Position numbers and translations under genes: made by a program | The notes under the pieces: model-generated | Database searches by the model: none | What the model was told of the DNA's origin: nothing | The model's input: only the letters and a program-made list of their open reading frames with translations | In this document: positions 52,289-60,598 of the stretch, in pieces | Layout of the letters: every line of letters starts with the position of its first letter | How positions within the stretch are numbered: position 1 is the first letter of the stretch | DNA from: Streptacidiphilus jiangxiensis | GTDB lineage: Bacteria; Actinomycetota; Actinomycetes; Streptomycetales; Streptomycetaceae | Length of the DNA stretch: 64,000 bases | Assembly: GCF_900109465.1 (NCBI RefSeq) | Contig: NZ_FOAZ01000019.1 | Coordinates: 1 to 64,000 of the forward strand | Direction: 5' to 3'

Positions 52289-53083
52289 GTGCTGGTGCTG
52301 TTGCCGCCATCGGAGGGAAAGGCCGCGTCCGGGGAGGGAGCGCCCGTCGACCTCGGGTCGCTCGTGCTGCCGCGGCTGACCGAGGCGCGGGAGGCTGTGC
52401 TGGACGCGCTCGTCGCACTCTGCCGGGGGGACGAGGCCGTCGCGCTCGAGGTTCTCGGGCTGAGCGAGGGCCTGCGGGGCGAGGTCGCGCGCAACGCGGA
52501 GCTGCGGACGGCTCCGGCGCTCGCCGCCGGCTCGCTGTACACGGGTGTGCTCTACGACAACCTCGGCCTGGCCGATCTGCCCGCGGACGCCCGTGCCCGG
52601 GCGGAGCAGAGCGTCGTGGTCTTCTCGGGCCTGTGGGGCGCGGTGCGGATCACGGACCGGATCCCCCCGTACCGCTGCTCCGGCGGGATCAAGCTGCCGC
52701 CGCTGGGCGGTCTCGGCGCGCACTGGCGGAAGCCGATGGCCGCGGCGATGCCGGAGCTGGCCGGAGAGGGGCTCGTCCTGGACCTGCGGTCCTCGGCGTA
52801 CGGCGCGCTGTGGAAGCCGACCGGGGAGGTCGCCTCGCGCACGGCCACGGTGCGGGTGCTGCACGAGCGCGTCGTGGGCGGGGTGACCAAGCGTTCCGTG
52901 GTGAGCCACTTCAACAAGGCCACCAAGGGCCGACTGCTGCGCGGCCTGCTGGAGTCGGGCGCCGCTCCGGCCTCGCCGGCCGAGCTGGTGGAGGCGCTGC
53001 GCGACGCGAAGTTCACCGTCGAGGCGGGCGCGCCCACGGCCGGGAAGCCGTGGGCGCTGGACGTGGTCGTCGCCGAGCTCTGA
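52289..53083 (+). CDS. yaaA: Peroxide stress protein YaaA (DUF328/UPF0246)
   Basis: A 264-aa cytosolic protein of the YaaA family, which in E. coli limits free iron during H2O2 stress and binds DNA. It has the N-terminal LVLLPPSEGKA, the core FSGLWGAVRITDRIPPYRCS and SSAYGALWKP, and the C-terminal SHFNKATKGRLLRGLLESG. Length is as expected. It starts at GTG with GGAGGA. The protective role near an H2O2-producing oxidase is suggestive only. Confidence 0.92.
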   Translation: MLVLLPPSEGKAASGEGAPVDLGSLVLPRLTEAREAVLDALVALCRGDEAVALEVLGLSEGLRGEVARNAELRTAPALAAGSLYTGVLYDNLGLADLPADARARAEQSVVVFSGLWGAVRITDRIPPYRCSGGIKLPPLGGLGAHWRKPMAAAMPELAGEGLVLDLRSSAYGALWKPTGEVASRTATVRVLHERVVGGVTKRSVVSHFNKATKGRLLRGLLESGAAPASPAELVEALRDAKFTVEAGAPTAGKPWALDVVVAEL

Positions 53084-53096
53084 GGCCCCGGAGGGA

Positions 53097-53127
53097 CGAC
53101 TACGCGGGCGTGCCGCCCGCGTAGTCG
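53097..53127. terminator. Bidirectional hairpin overlapping a coding end
   Basis: A perfect 13-bp stem CGACTACGCGGGC/GCCCGCGTAGTCG with a 5-nt loop lies between the convergent yaaA and PLD genes. Most of it falls inside the last codons (SDYAGGTPA) of the PLD-like gene, so coding and termination share the same bases. Confidence 0.75.
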
Positions 53128-54080
53128 CTCGCGAACGCGGTCTCGACGACGGAGGCCACTCCGGAGTTGGTGAGGATGATGCCCAACTCCCGATTGTTGT
53201 CGAGGGAGTTGGTGGTGATGTTCATCGACCCGGCCTCGACCTTCTGGGTGGCCAGGCCGTAGTCGGCGACGATCGCCTTGGCGTGGATGTAGAAACCGGT
53301 GCTGGAGGAGTAACCCACCACCGTGCCACCGGCGTTGTCGATCTGGGCGACCTCGCTGGAGTAGCTGCCCGGCGTCTCCAGCACCACGCGCACGGTCACG
53401 CCCGCCGCGGCACGGGCGGCGATGGCGTTGACGATCGTCGGGTCGCTGAACTCCTCCTCCTCCACGTCGAGGGTCCTGGTCGCACCGTTGATCACGCCGA
53501 GCAGGCGGCTGCGCGCGTCGGTGGGCGACCAGAGCAGGTTGTCGCCGTCGCCCGGGGTGACCGCGGTGTGGGCGTAGTCGGCGTTGAAGACCTTCTCGAC
53601 GGCGGCGACGTCGTTGGCGTCGTTGTCGAAGACGCCGTAGTCACGGCTGGTCGGGTAGTACTTCGCGGTCAGGTTGCCGGTGAGGATCAGCGAGGTGGCA
53701 CCGTCGACCGTGATCGTCTTCTGGTGCGTGTAGACGTACGAGCTGGACGAGTAGACGACGCCGACGCCGGCGTTCTTCAGCGCGGTGTAGGCCGAGCCGT
53801 TGGTGGAGGTCTGCTTGCGGTCGAGGACGACCCGGACCGTGACACCGGCCTTCTCGCGAGCGATCAGGTCGTTGACGGCGGTGGTGTCGCTGAGCTCGTA
53901 CATCGTCATGTCGAGCGTCTTGGTCGCCGAGTTGATGAAGGTGTAGATCGCCGGCTCGGTGGTGCCGAGGTTGAACGCGAAGGCCGAGTAGCTCGCGGCG
54001 TGGGCGGGGAGCGCCGCGGCGAACAGTGCGGTGCCGGCGGCGAGAGCAACGGTGGCGCGGCGGATGCCCTTGCGGGACAT
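53100..54080 (-). CDS. Secreted phospholipase D-like protein
   Basis: A 326-aa exported protein. Signal peptide: RRATVALAAGTALFAAALPA then HAAS (~30). Two PLDc motifs are complete: HQKTITVDG with LILTGNLT (about 118-137) and HAKAIVADYG with AGSMNITTNSLDNNRELG (about 268-300). Each has HxK(x)4D, so it should be active as a phosphodiesterase on phospholipid or nucleic acid; the short ~165-residue halves resemble nuclease-type PLDs more than classical Streptomyces PLD. A strong AAGGAG site precedes the ATG. Confidence 0.92.
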   Translation of the reverse strand: MSRKGIRRATVALAAGTALFAAALPAHAASYSAFAFNLGTTEPAIYTFINSATKTLDMTMYELSDTTAVNDLIAREKAGVTVRVVLDRKQTSTNGSAYTALKNAGVGVVYSSSSYVYTHQKTITVDGATSLILTGNLTAKYYPTSRDYGVFDNDANDVAAVEKVFNADYAHTAVTPGDGDNLLWSPTDARSRLLGVINGATRTLDVEEEEFSDPTIVNAIAARAAAGVTVRVVLETPGSYSSEVAQIDNAGGTVVGYSSSTGFYIHAKAIVADYGLATQKVEAGSMNITTNSLDNNRELGIILTNSGVASVVETAFASDYAGGTPA

Positions 54081-54229
54081 GTGTTTCTCCTTGGGGAGTT
54101 GACGGAGAATCAGCTCTCACGAGAAGACCACGCGCGTAGAATGCGACAGAAGTTGTTGAGGGTTAAATGTTCATGTCCAGTCAGCCACACCTGAGGAGAG
54201 CCTGTGCAAGCTCTCCCCACCGCCCCCAC

Positions 54230-55405
54230 TCAGCGCAGGTGTGACGTGTCGTTGAACAGTCGCAGCGACGCGTTCCCGTCGGCGTAGAACTGCACCGCCG
54301 AGACCGCCGCCGCGCTCAGCTCCATCCGGTAGAGCGCCTCCGTCGGCGCCCCCAACGCGAGCCGGACGAGGGTCTTGATCGGCGTCACGTGCGAGACGAC
54401 CAGCACGGTGCGGCCGGCGTAGCGGGCCAGCAGCCGGTCCCGGGCGGCGGCGACGCGGCGGCTCACCGCGACGAAGCTCTCCCCGCCCGGCGGAGCGGTC
54501 TTCGGCGAGGCCAACCAGGCGTCCAGCGCCTCGGGCTGACGCTCCTTCACCTCGGCGAAGGTGAGGCCTTCGAAGGAGCCGAAGTCGGTCTCCCGCAGGG
54601 CCTCCTCGATCCGGACCTCCAGCCCCAGCGCGTCGGCGGACGCCTGCGCGGTCTCCCGGCAGCGGCGCAGCGGCGAACTGACGATCGCCTCGATCGTGCC
54701 GCGCGTGGCGAAGGCCGCGGCGGCGAGCCGGGCCTGCCGGCGGCCGTGCTCGGAGAGCGCGGGATCGTCGCCGCCGCTGCCGGAGAATCGCTTCTGCGGG
54801 GTCAGCGCGGTCTCGCCGTGGCGCAGCAGCACGAAGGTGGTGGGCTTGCCCATGTCCGCGGGCGCGGCCCAGCCGACCGGCAGGGGCTTCGGCTCGGCGA
54901 GCGCCTCCGCGGTCGGTTCCGACGCCTCGACGGCGACCGTGCGCGGAGCCTTCGGCTCCCAGGCGCGGCCCGCCTGGCCCGCGTCCATCGCCTCGTTGGC
55001 GAGGCGGTCGGCGTGCTTGTTCTCCTTGCGCGGGATCCAGCGGTACTGGACCCGTCCCGCCGGGAACAGGGTGCGGGCCTCGGCCGCGAGCGGCTTCATG
55101 TCCGGGTGCTTGACCTGCCAGCGGCCGGACATCTGCTCGACGACCAGCTTGGAGTCCATCCGGACCTCGACCGCGGCGGTCGGGTCGATCGCGGCGGCCG
55201 CCCGCAGCCCGGCGATCAGGCCGCGGTACTCCGCCACGTTGTTGGTGACGCGGCCGAGGAACTCGGCCGCCTCCGCCAGCAGCTCACCGGTGTCGCCGTC
55301 ACGGACGACGGCACCGTAACCGGCGGGCCCGGGGTTGCCCCGCGACCCGCCGTCGGCCTCGACCACGAACCGGCGACCCCCCGAAGCGTTCCCGCCGGTC
55401 GTCAC
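54230..55405 (-). CDS. Bifunctional RNase H / phosphoglycerate-mutase-fold phosphatase
   Basis: A 391-aa fusion like mycobacterial Rv2228c. Residues ~10-150 are RNase HI: VEADGGSRGNPGPAGYGAVV (first Asp), TNNVAEYRGLI (Glu), VRMDSKLVVEQMSG (Asp) and ENKHADRLAN. From ~190 a histidine phosphatase domain: FVLLRHGETALTPQKRFSGS with the catalytic His, LSEHGRRQARLAAAAF, SSPLRRCRETA, LVVSHVTPIKTLV. The second half is related to CobC-type alpha-ribazole phosphatases. It degrades RNA in RNA/DNA hybrids. GTG 55405 overlaps the zinc-ribbon gene stop (GTGA), so the operon nif3 / zinc-ribbon / rnhA-cobC is coupled. Confidence 0.95.
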   Translation of the reverse strand: MTTGGNASGGRRFVVEADGGSRGNPGPAGYGAVVRDGDTGELLAEAAEFLGRVTNNVAEYRGLIAGLRAAAAIDPTAAVEVRMDSKLVVEQMSGRWQVKHPDMKPLAAEARTLFPAGRVQYRWIPRKENKHADRLANEAMDAGQAGRAWEPKAPRTVAVEASEPTAEALAEPKPLPVGWAAPADMGKPTTFVLLRHGETALTPQKRFSGSGGDDPALSEHGRRQARLAAAAFATRGTIEAIVSSPLRRCRETAQASADALGLEVRIEEALRETDFGSFEGLTFAEVKERQPEALDAWLASPKTAPPGGESFVAVSRRVAAARDRLLARYAGRTVLVVSHVTPIKTLVRLALGAPTEALYRMELSAAAVSAVQFYADGNASLRLFNDTSHLR

Positions 55406-56145
55406 AGACCGGACTCCGAGGTGCGGACCAGGATGCGTCCACAGTTCTCGCAGCGGACGACCTCGTCCGCGGCGGCGGCGCGCACGGTGGCCATGTCGGT
55501 GATGGAGAGCTCGACCCGACAGCCCTCGCAGCGACGCTGGAACAGGCGCGCGGCGCCGACGCCGGCGTTCTGGGTGCGCAGGCGGGTGTAGACCTTCATC
55601 AGGTCGGCCGGGATGGCGGCGGCCAGCGCCTCGCGGTCGCGGGTGACCTTCTCCACCTCGGAGTCGATCGAGCCGAAGGACACCTCACGGCGGCTCTCGG
55701 CCTCCTTGACGGCGTTCACGGCCTCGTCGCGGCGGGCGGTCATCTCGCTGACGCGGGTCTGGGCGGACTCCAGGCGCTCCATGATCTCCAGGACCACGTC
55801 CTCGAGGTCGCTCTGGCGACGGGCCAGCGAGCCGACCTCGTGCTGGAGGTTGGCGAGGTCCTTGGCGGAGCCCACCGAGCCGGAGTCGAGCAGCTTCTGG
55901 TTCCGGGCGGCGCGCTGGCGCACCTGGTCGACGTCCTGCTCGGCCTTGGTCAGCTCGCGCTGGGTGTCGCTGAGCTGGGTCTCGGCGGCGACGGTCAGCG
56001 AGCGCAGCTGGGCGAGGTCGGTGGAACGCTGCTCGATCTCGGCGTGCTCCGGCAGCGTGCGCCGGCGGTGGGCGAGCTGGTCGAGACGGGAGTCGAGTGC
56101 CTGCAGGTCCAGCAGGCGGATCTGGTCGGCGGGCGCGGCGTTCAG
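55402..56145 (-). CDS. C4-type zinc-ribbon coiled-coil protein, apparent CTG start
   Basis: A 247-aa protein. Long coiled coil (~10-190: RLDQLAHRRRTLPEHAEIEQ, SLARRQSDLEDVVLEIMERL) and a C-terminal zinc ribbon RRCEGC...VRCENCGRILVR. The family lies beside nif3 and rnhA across actinobacteria; structures of relatives suggest nucleic-acid binding, but the role is not settled. The family N-terminus NAAPADQIRLLDLQALDSRL is encoded directly after CTG at 56143-56145, which has GAGGAG 6 nt upstream. The first ATG/GTG/TTG in frame is the GTG at 55923, 74 codons inside the coiled coil. CTG is therefore the best start. Confidence 0.85.
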   Translation of the reverse strand: MNAAPADQIRLLDLQALDSRLDQLAHRRRTLPEHAEIEQRSTDLAQLRSLTVAAETQLSDTQRELTKAEQDVDQVRQRAARNQKLLDSGSVGSAKDLANLQHEVGSLARRQSDLEDVVLEIMERLESAQTRVSEMTARRDEAVNAVKEAESRREVSFGSIDSEVEKVTRDREALAAAIPADLMKVYTRLRTQNAGVGAARLFQRRCEGCRVELSITDMATVRAAAADEVVRCENCGRILVRTSESGL

Positions 56146-56155
56146 GGGGAGCTCC

Positions 56156-57001
56156 TCAGGCAGTGGGCGGTGCGAAAGACATGGGGGCGTGCGCGGTCCA
56201 GGGGTCGGTGACGTGGGTGGACACCCGCGTCTCCAGATCCCAGCCGTGCTGGGAGGCGACGGCCAGCAGCGCGCTCTCGGCGCTGCGCAGCCAGGGCCAC
56301 TCGGTGGCCCAGTGGGCGGCGTCGACCAGGGCGATGTCCGCGTGCTCGCGGGCCTCGGAGGCCGGGTGGTGGCGCAGGTCGGCGGTGACGTAGGCGTCGA
56401 CTCCGGCCGCGCGGACCTCGGCGAAGAAGCTGTCGCCGGAGCCGCCGCAGACGGCGACGCGGCGCACCGGCCGGTCCGGGTCCCCGGCCGCGCGCACGCC
56501 CTGGGCGGTGGCCGGGAGACCGGCCGCGACGCGGGCGGCGAAGGCGGACAGCGGCTCCGCCTCCGGCAGCTCGCCGATCCGGCCGGTGCCGCGGCGCCCG
56601 GCAGGGTCGGTCGGGTCCGGGATCAGCGGCCCGGTGATGCGCAGGCCGACAGCCTCGGCGAGGGCGTCGGAGACGCCCGGGTCGGCGTGGTCGGCATTGG
56701 TGTGCGCGACGATCAGGCCGATGCCGTGCCGGACCAGGGTGTGCACGACCTTGCCCTTGAAGGTGTCGGCCGCGACGGTGGTGGTGCCACGCAGGTAGAG
56801 CGGGTGGTGCGTGACCACGAGCTGCGCGCCGAAGGCGACGGCCTCGTCGACGACGGCCTGGACCGGGTCGACGGCGAACAGCACCCGGCTGACCTCCTCG
56901 TCCGGGTCGCCGCAGACCAGCCCGACGGCGTCCCAGGACTCCGCCCAGGCGGGCGGGTAGAGCTCGTCCAGGGCGCGGCGGACGTCGGAGAGTGTGGGCA
57001 C
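56156..57001 (-). CDS. Nif3-like dinuclear metal centre protein
   Basis: A 281-aa hexameric-fold protein of the Nif3/YbgI (GTP cyclohydrolase I type 2-like) family. Metal ligands are visible in VVTHHPLYLRG (HH), VAHTNADHADPGV and the C-terminal VTADLRHHPASEAREHADIA and ALVDAAHWATE. Enzyme activity is unknown. It heads the three-gene operon with the zinc-ribbon protein (10-bp gap) and RNase H fusion. GTG 57001 gives the family start VPTLSDVRRALDELYPP. Confidence 0.92.
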   Translation of the reverse strand: MPTLSDVRRALDELYPPAWAESWDAVGLVCGDPDEEVSRVLFAVDPVQAVVDEAVAFGAQLVVTHHPLYLRGTTTVAADTFKGKVVHTLVRHGIGLIVAHTNADHADPGVSDALAEAVGLRITGPLIPDPTDPAGRRGTGRIGELPEAEPLSAFAARVAAGLPATAQGVRAAGDPDRPVRRVAVCGGSGDSFFAEVRAAGVDAYVTADLRHHPASEAREHADIALVDAAHWATEWPWLRSAESALLAVASQHGWDLETRVSTHVTDPWTAHAPMSFAPPTA

Positions 57002-57324
57002 GTGTCCGAGGGTATCGCGGCGCGGTGGCCGCATCGGACATCGCGCGAGGTTACGGGGGGCCCTGGAGCTCCACCCGTACGAGTGATGTAACCGCGATCC
57101 CGTGCGAGCGGCGCACGCCCGTCAGTAGCTTCGGTGGTGCGACCGGGCCCCACCGCGGAGGGCCCGACCGGAACCGTCTTCTCGAACGATCTGAACGATC
57201 TGAACGACGCGAGCGGCTCTCGTGGGCTCTACCGAACGCTGCGCACGCACTCTCCGTTCTCTCCTCCTTGTTCCTTCCGTTCCGGCGACGTGTGTCGTCC
57301 CGACCGAGCTGCGGTGGTGCATCC
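57002..57324. promoter_or_regulatory. Divergent spacer with 9-bp tandem repeat
   Basis: A 323-bp spacer between nif3 and the S9 peptidase. GAACGATCT occurs twice in tandem and a third partial time (57184-57208). No confident promoter box or small gene was seen. Confidence 0.4.
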
Positions 57325-59331
57325 ATGACCGCGATCCCCCTGACCGTTCCCCCGCTCTTCGGTTCCGCGACCGGTCCGGCCCCGGGCTCCGCCGCGCTGC
57401 GCCGGGTCAGCTTCACCTTCGCCGCCGACGGCTCGCACGCCGCCTGCCTGGCGGCGGAGGCCGACGGCCGGTGGTTCGTGGAGAGCTGGCGGCTGGGCGC
57501 GGAACCGGGCGAGGTCTGCGCCCCCCAGCCGCTGCGGCCCGGCGCGGGCGGGCGCCGCTCGGAGGACGTGCACTCGCAGCTGGTCTCGCTCACCGACGGG
57601 CGGGTGCTGATCTGCCGTCACGAGGGCGCGGTGCAGCAGCTGATCGTGCGCGGCACCGACGGGCACGCCGACCTGTCGGCGGGCCGGCTGCAGCGGGCCG
57701 GGCTGCGCCTGCTTCCGCTGCCCGCGCCGGCGCCGGGGGCGCCCGTCGCCATCGCCCTAGGCACGGACGGCGAGGCGTCCACCTCGGTCTGGCTGATCAG
57801 CGCGAACGGCGTCTCCGCCCCGCAGCAGGTCGCCGAGCTGCCCGGTCTGTACGGCGGCGGTGTCTGGCTGGACCAGGGCGGGCGGCTGCTGGGCCTGGAC
57901 CAGTTGCAGCGCCTCGCCGACGGCACGGGCCGGGTCAAGACCGTCGCGCTCGACCTCGCCACAGGCGGCCTGTCGCCGTTGCTGGAGCTCACCGCCCGCA
58001 GCAACGACCGGCTCGCGGCCTGCGACCCGGTCAGCGGCCTGGTGCTGGTCCGCAGCGACGCGCCCGGCGAGGACCGGCTCGGCTGGGGTCGGCTCGGCTC
58101 GCAGGAGCCGCCGCACTTCCCCGAGTGCCTGCGCGGCGGGCAGCACTTCCTGCGCCCCGTCGCGATCGAGCCCGGCCGTAACCGGGTCGCCGTCCAGGCC
58201 GACTGGGGCGCGGGATCGACGCTGGCGCTCTGGGAGCCCGGCGCGACGCGGCTGGAGCCGCTCCCCGTCCCGCCCGGGCGCCTCGGCGGTGTCGCGCACT
58301 GGTCGGCGGCGGGCCTGCGGATGCCGTACTCGGCGCCCGACCAGCCCGCCGCGATGGCCTCGATCGACGTCGACCTGCTGCTCAGCGGCGAGACCAGGCC
58401 GCTGCCGCAGCCCGAGTCGTCCCCCCGCCTCGCACCCGTCCAGGGCGGCGCGGCCGGGCTGGCGAGCGTGGTGCAGGTGATACCGCAGCCCGTGGAGACC
58501 GGCTGGCGGCTGGACGGCGGCACGCGGCGCGGGGACGGCCGCCCCTGGGAGAGCGCGCAGACCGTCACGCTGCCCGGCGCGGCCGGCCCGCTGGAGGGCG
58601 TCGTCTACGGCGGCAACGAGTGGCTCACCGCCGAGCACCTGGTGATGGCCCTGCACGGCGGCCCCGCCGACGCCTGGCGCCTGGAGTTCGAGCCGACCCT
58701 GCAGCGGCTCGCTGCCGAGGGCCTCGCCGTCGTCGCCCCCAACCAGCGCGGCAGCACGGGCTACGGCGTGGAGCACGCCCAGGCCGTCCAGCACGCCTGG
58801 GGCGGGCCCGACCTGGAGGACGTGCTGACGCTGCTGCAGAGCATCGGCGGCCAGCGCGCGTCACTCGGCCTGGAGCGGGTGGCCCTTCTCGGCGTCAGCT
58901 ACGGCGCGTTCCTCGCTCTGCTGGCCGCCGGCACGGCACCGGACCTGGTCGCCAAGGTCGCGGCGGTCTCCCCGTTCCTCTCCGGCGCCCGCCTGGCCGC
59001 CGAGGCGGGCCCCGCGGTGCGGGGCCTGACCGAGCGCATGGGCGCCACGACGGACCTGCCGGACGGCCCGCGGGACGTGCTGCTGCTGTGCCACCGCCTG
59101 ATGGCGGAGCTGCTGGTCGTGCACGGCACGCAGGACGAGGTCGTGCCGGTCACCCAGTCGCGGGCGCTGCGGCAGGAGTTGCTGCGCATCGGCCGGGTCG
59201 AGGGGGTCGACTTCCAGTACGTGGAGGCCGCGGGCGCGGGCCACGAGGTCCTCGCGGAGGAGGGGGCGCCGCTGCTGCAGGAGCTGCTGGCGAGCTTCCT
59301 GCGGGCCACTAGGGTGGGCAACTGCCAGTAA
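57325..59331 (+). CDS. S9 family peptidase (prolyl oligopeptidase-like)
   Basis: A 668-aa cytosolic serine peptidase. The N-terminal ~400 residues form a beta-propeller gate (DGRWFVESWRLG, DGRVLICRHEG, STSVWLISANG); the C-terminal alpha/beta hydrolase carries HGGPADAW (oxyanion), NQRGSTGYGVEHAQ, the nucleophile GVSYGAFLALL, the acid in VVHGTQDEVVP and the His in AGAGHEVLAEE, so the catalytic triad is intact. The family cleaves short peptides. The ATG at 57325 has only a weak ribosome site. The 43-aa peptide gene follows 39 bp downstream. Confidence 0.93.
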   Translation: MTAIPLTVPPLFGSATGPAPGSAALRRVSFTFAADGSHAACLAAEADGRWFVESWRLGAEPGEVCAPQPLRPGAGGRRSEDVHSQLVSLTDGRVLICRHEGAVQQLIVRGTDGHADLSAGRLQRAGLRLLPLPAPAPGAPVAIALGTDGEASTSVWLISANGVSAPQQVAELPGLYGGGVWLDQGGRLLGLDQLQRLADGTGRVKTVALDLATGGLSPLLELTARSNDRLAACDPVSGLVLVRSDAPGEDRLGWGRLGSQEPPHFPECLRGGQHFLRPVAIEPGRNRVAVQADWGAGSTLALWEPGATRLEPLPVPPGRLGGVAHWSAAGLRMPYSAPDQPAAMASIDVDLLLSGETRPLPQPESSPRLAPVQGGAAGLASVVQVIPQPVETGWRLDGGTRRGDGRPWESAQTVTLPGAAGPLEGVVYGGNEWLTAEHLVMALHGGPADAWRLEFEPTLQRLAAEGLAVVAPNQRGSTGYGVEHAQAVQHAWGGPDLEDVLTLLQSIGGQRASLGLERVALLGVSYGAFLALLAAGTAPDLVAKVAAVSPFLSGARLAAEAGPAVRGLTERMGATTDLPDGPRDVLLLCHRLMAELLVVHGTQDEVVPVTQSRALRQELLRIGRVEGVDFQYVEAAGAGHEVLAEEGAPLLQELLASFLRATRVGNCQ

Positions 59332-59370
59332 GTGACAGAACACGTAGCAAACACGGAGAAGACGACTCTC

Positions 59371-59502
59371 ATGTCTGATGCCCTCACCGACATCACCCCT
59401 GAGACCGCCCCTGAGGATGACCCGCACGGGCGCCACCGCGGTCACCTGATGGACGAGGAGACCCCGGAGCCCGCCCACGGCCGTCACCGTAAGGCCGAGT
59501 AG
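59371..59502 (+). CDS. 43-aa HGRHR-repeat peptide
   Basis: A short gene with GGAGAAG upstream of its ATG. The peptide begins MSDALTDITPETAPEDD, then PHGRHRG, then LMDEETPEP and AHGRHRKAE at the C-terminus: two acidic segments each followed by an HGRHR motif. It lies 39 bp after the S9 peptidase on the same strand. I recall comparable short peptides beside this peptidase in other streptomycetes. It could be a secreted or processed peptide or a substrate of the peptidase; no signal peptide is present. Confidence 0.75.
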   Translation: MSDALTDITPETAPEDDPHGRHRGHLMDEETPEPAHGRHRKAE

Positions 59503-59508
59503 CCCCGC

Positions 59509-59640
59509 CAGGGGCGCGGGGAACTGCGCGAGCAACCACTGATGAGCGGATGGCCCTGTTGGTTCGGGGACACACCGCACAGGGCGGCTCCGCCGCGCCC
59601 ACGCGGCGGAGCCGCACATCAGCAGAGCCCCGCGCCCCTG
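59509..59640. repeat. Streptomycete intergenic nested inverted repeat, copy 3
   Basis: Outer 13-bp arms CAGGGGCGCGGGG/CCCCGCGCCCCTG (59509-59521 and 59628-59640) enclose a perfect 14-bp hairpin GCGGCTCCGCCGCG (59584-59597) with its complement at 59602-59615. It lies between convergent genes and should stop transcription both ways. Confidence 0.8.
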
Positions 59641-59656
59641 AGGTGGTGCAACTACC

Positions 59657-60598
59657 TCATTCGTGCCGAAGGCCCAGCACCGCCGTGTTGGCGAACCCGT
59701 CGCCCGGCTTCCGTTCGGCGTAGAACGGGGTCATCAGTTCGTCCAGCTCGCCCGGCGTGAAGACCTCCTTCGCCGTGTCGAACTTCGCCAGCACCGGCGG
59801 AGCCCCCAGCACCGCGACCATGCCGCCGTGGACGACGAAGCACTGTCCGTTGACCGCCCCCGCCGCCGGGGACGACAGGTAGGCGACGAGCGGAGCGACG
59901 TGCTCCGGGGCCAGCGGGTCGACACCGCTCTCCGGCGCGCCCATGGAGCCCACGAAGACGTCCTCCGTCATGCGCGTGCGCGCCCGCGGGCAGATGACGT
60001 TGGAGGTGACGCCGTAGCGCGCCAGCGCGCTCGCGCAGCTGGTGGTGAGGCCGACGATGCCGCCCTTCGCCGCCGCGTAGTTCGGCTGGCCGGCCGAGCC
60101 CGCGACGAACGCCTCGGAGGAGGTGTTGACGATCCGCCCGTAGACCGGCGCGCCCGCGCCCTTGCTGCGGGAGCGCCAGTGCGCGGCCGCCGCGCGGGTC
60201 GTGGCGAAGTGGCCGCGCAGGTGGACGCGGATGACGGAGTCCCACTCCTCCTCGGTCATCGAGAAGATCATGCGGTCGCGCAGGATGCCGGCGTTGTTGA
60301 CCAGGATGTCCAACTGCCCGTAGCTGGAGACCGCCAGGTCGACCAGCTCCTGCGCCGTGCCGATCTCGGCGACGTCGCCGTAGTGGGCGACGGCCTGCCC
60401 GCCGAGGGCGAGGATCTCGGCGACGGTGTCGTCCGCGGGCGCGGCGGACGCGGCGCCGCTGCCGTCGCGGCCGGGCGCGCCGAAGTCGTTGACGACGACG
60501 TTCGCTCCGGCGCGGGCGAGTTCGAGGGCCTCGGCGCGGCCGAGGCCGCGGCCCGCGCCGGTGACGATCGCGGTGAGGCCGGCCAGGGAGGTGGTCAC
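59657..60598 (-). CDS. SDR dehydrogenase of acyl-CoA or steroid side-chain oxidation
   Basis: A 313-aa short-chain dehydrogenase with AIVTGAGRGLGRAEALEL, NDFGAPGRDGSG (an insertion typical of multifunctional/Hsd4A-type 3-hydroxyacyl-CoA dehydrogenases), NNAGILRDRMIF, NTSSEAFVAGSAGQPNYAAA with YAAAK, and a C-terminal tail beyond 260. Length and insertion match mycobacterial Rv3502c (Hsd4A). It likely oxidises a 3-hydroxyacyl-CoA intermediate with NAD. GTG 60598 overlaps the alcohol dehydrogenase stop (GTGA). It is the last gene of the operon behind the KstR-like site. Confidence 0.88.
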   Translation of the reverse strand: MTTSLAGLTAIVTGAGRGLGRAEALELARAGANVVVNDFGAPGRDGSGAASAAPADDTVAEILALGGQAVAHYGDVAEIGTAQELVDLAVSSYGQLDILVNNAGILRDRMIFSMTEEEWDSVIRVHLRGHFATTRAAAAHWRSRSKGAGAPVYGRIVNTSSEAFVAGSAGQPNYAAAKGGIVGLTTSCASALARYGVTSNVICPRARTRMTEDVFVGSMGAPESGVDPLAPEHVAPLVAYLSSPAAGAVNGQCFVVHGGMVAVLGAPPVLAKFDTAKEVFTPGELDELMTPFYAERKPGDGFANTAVLGLRHE

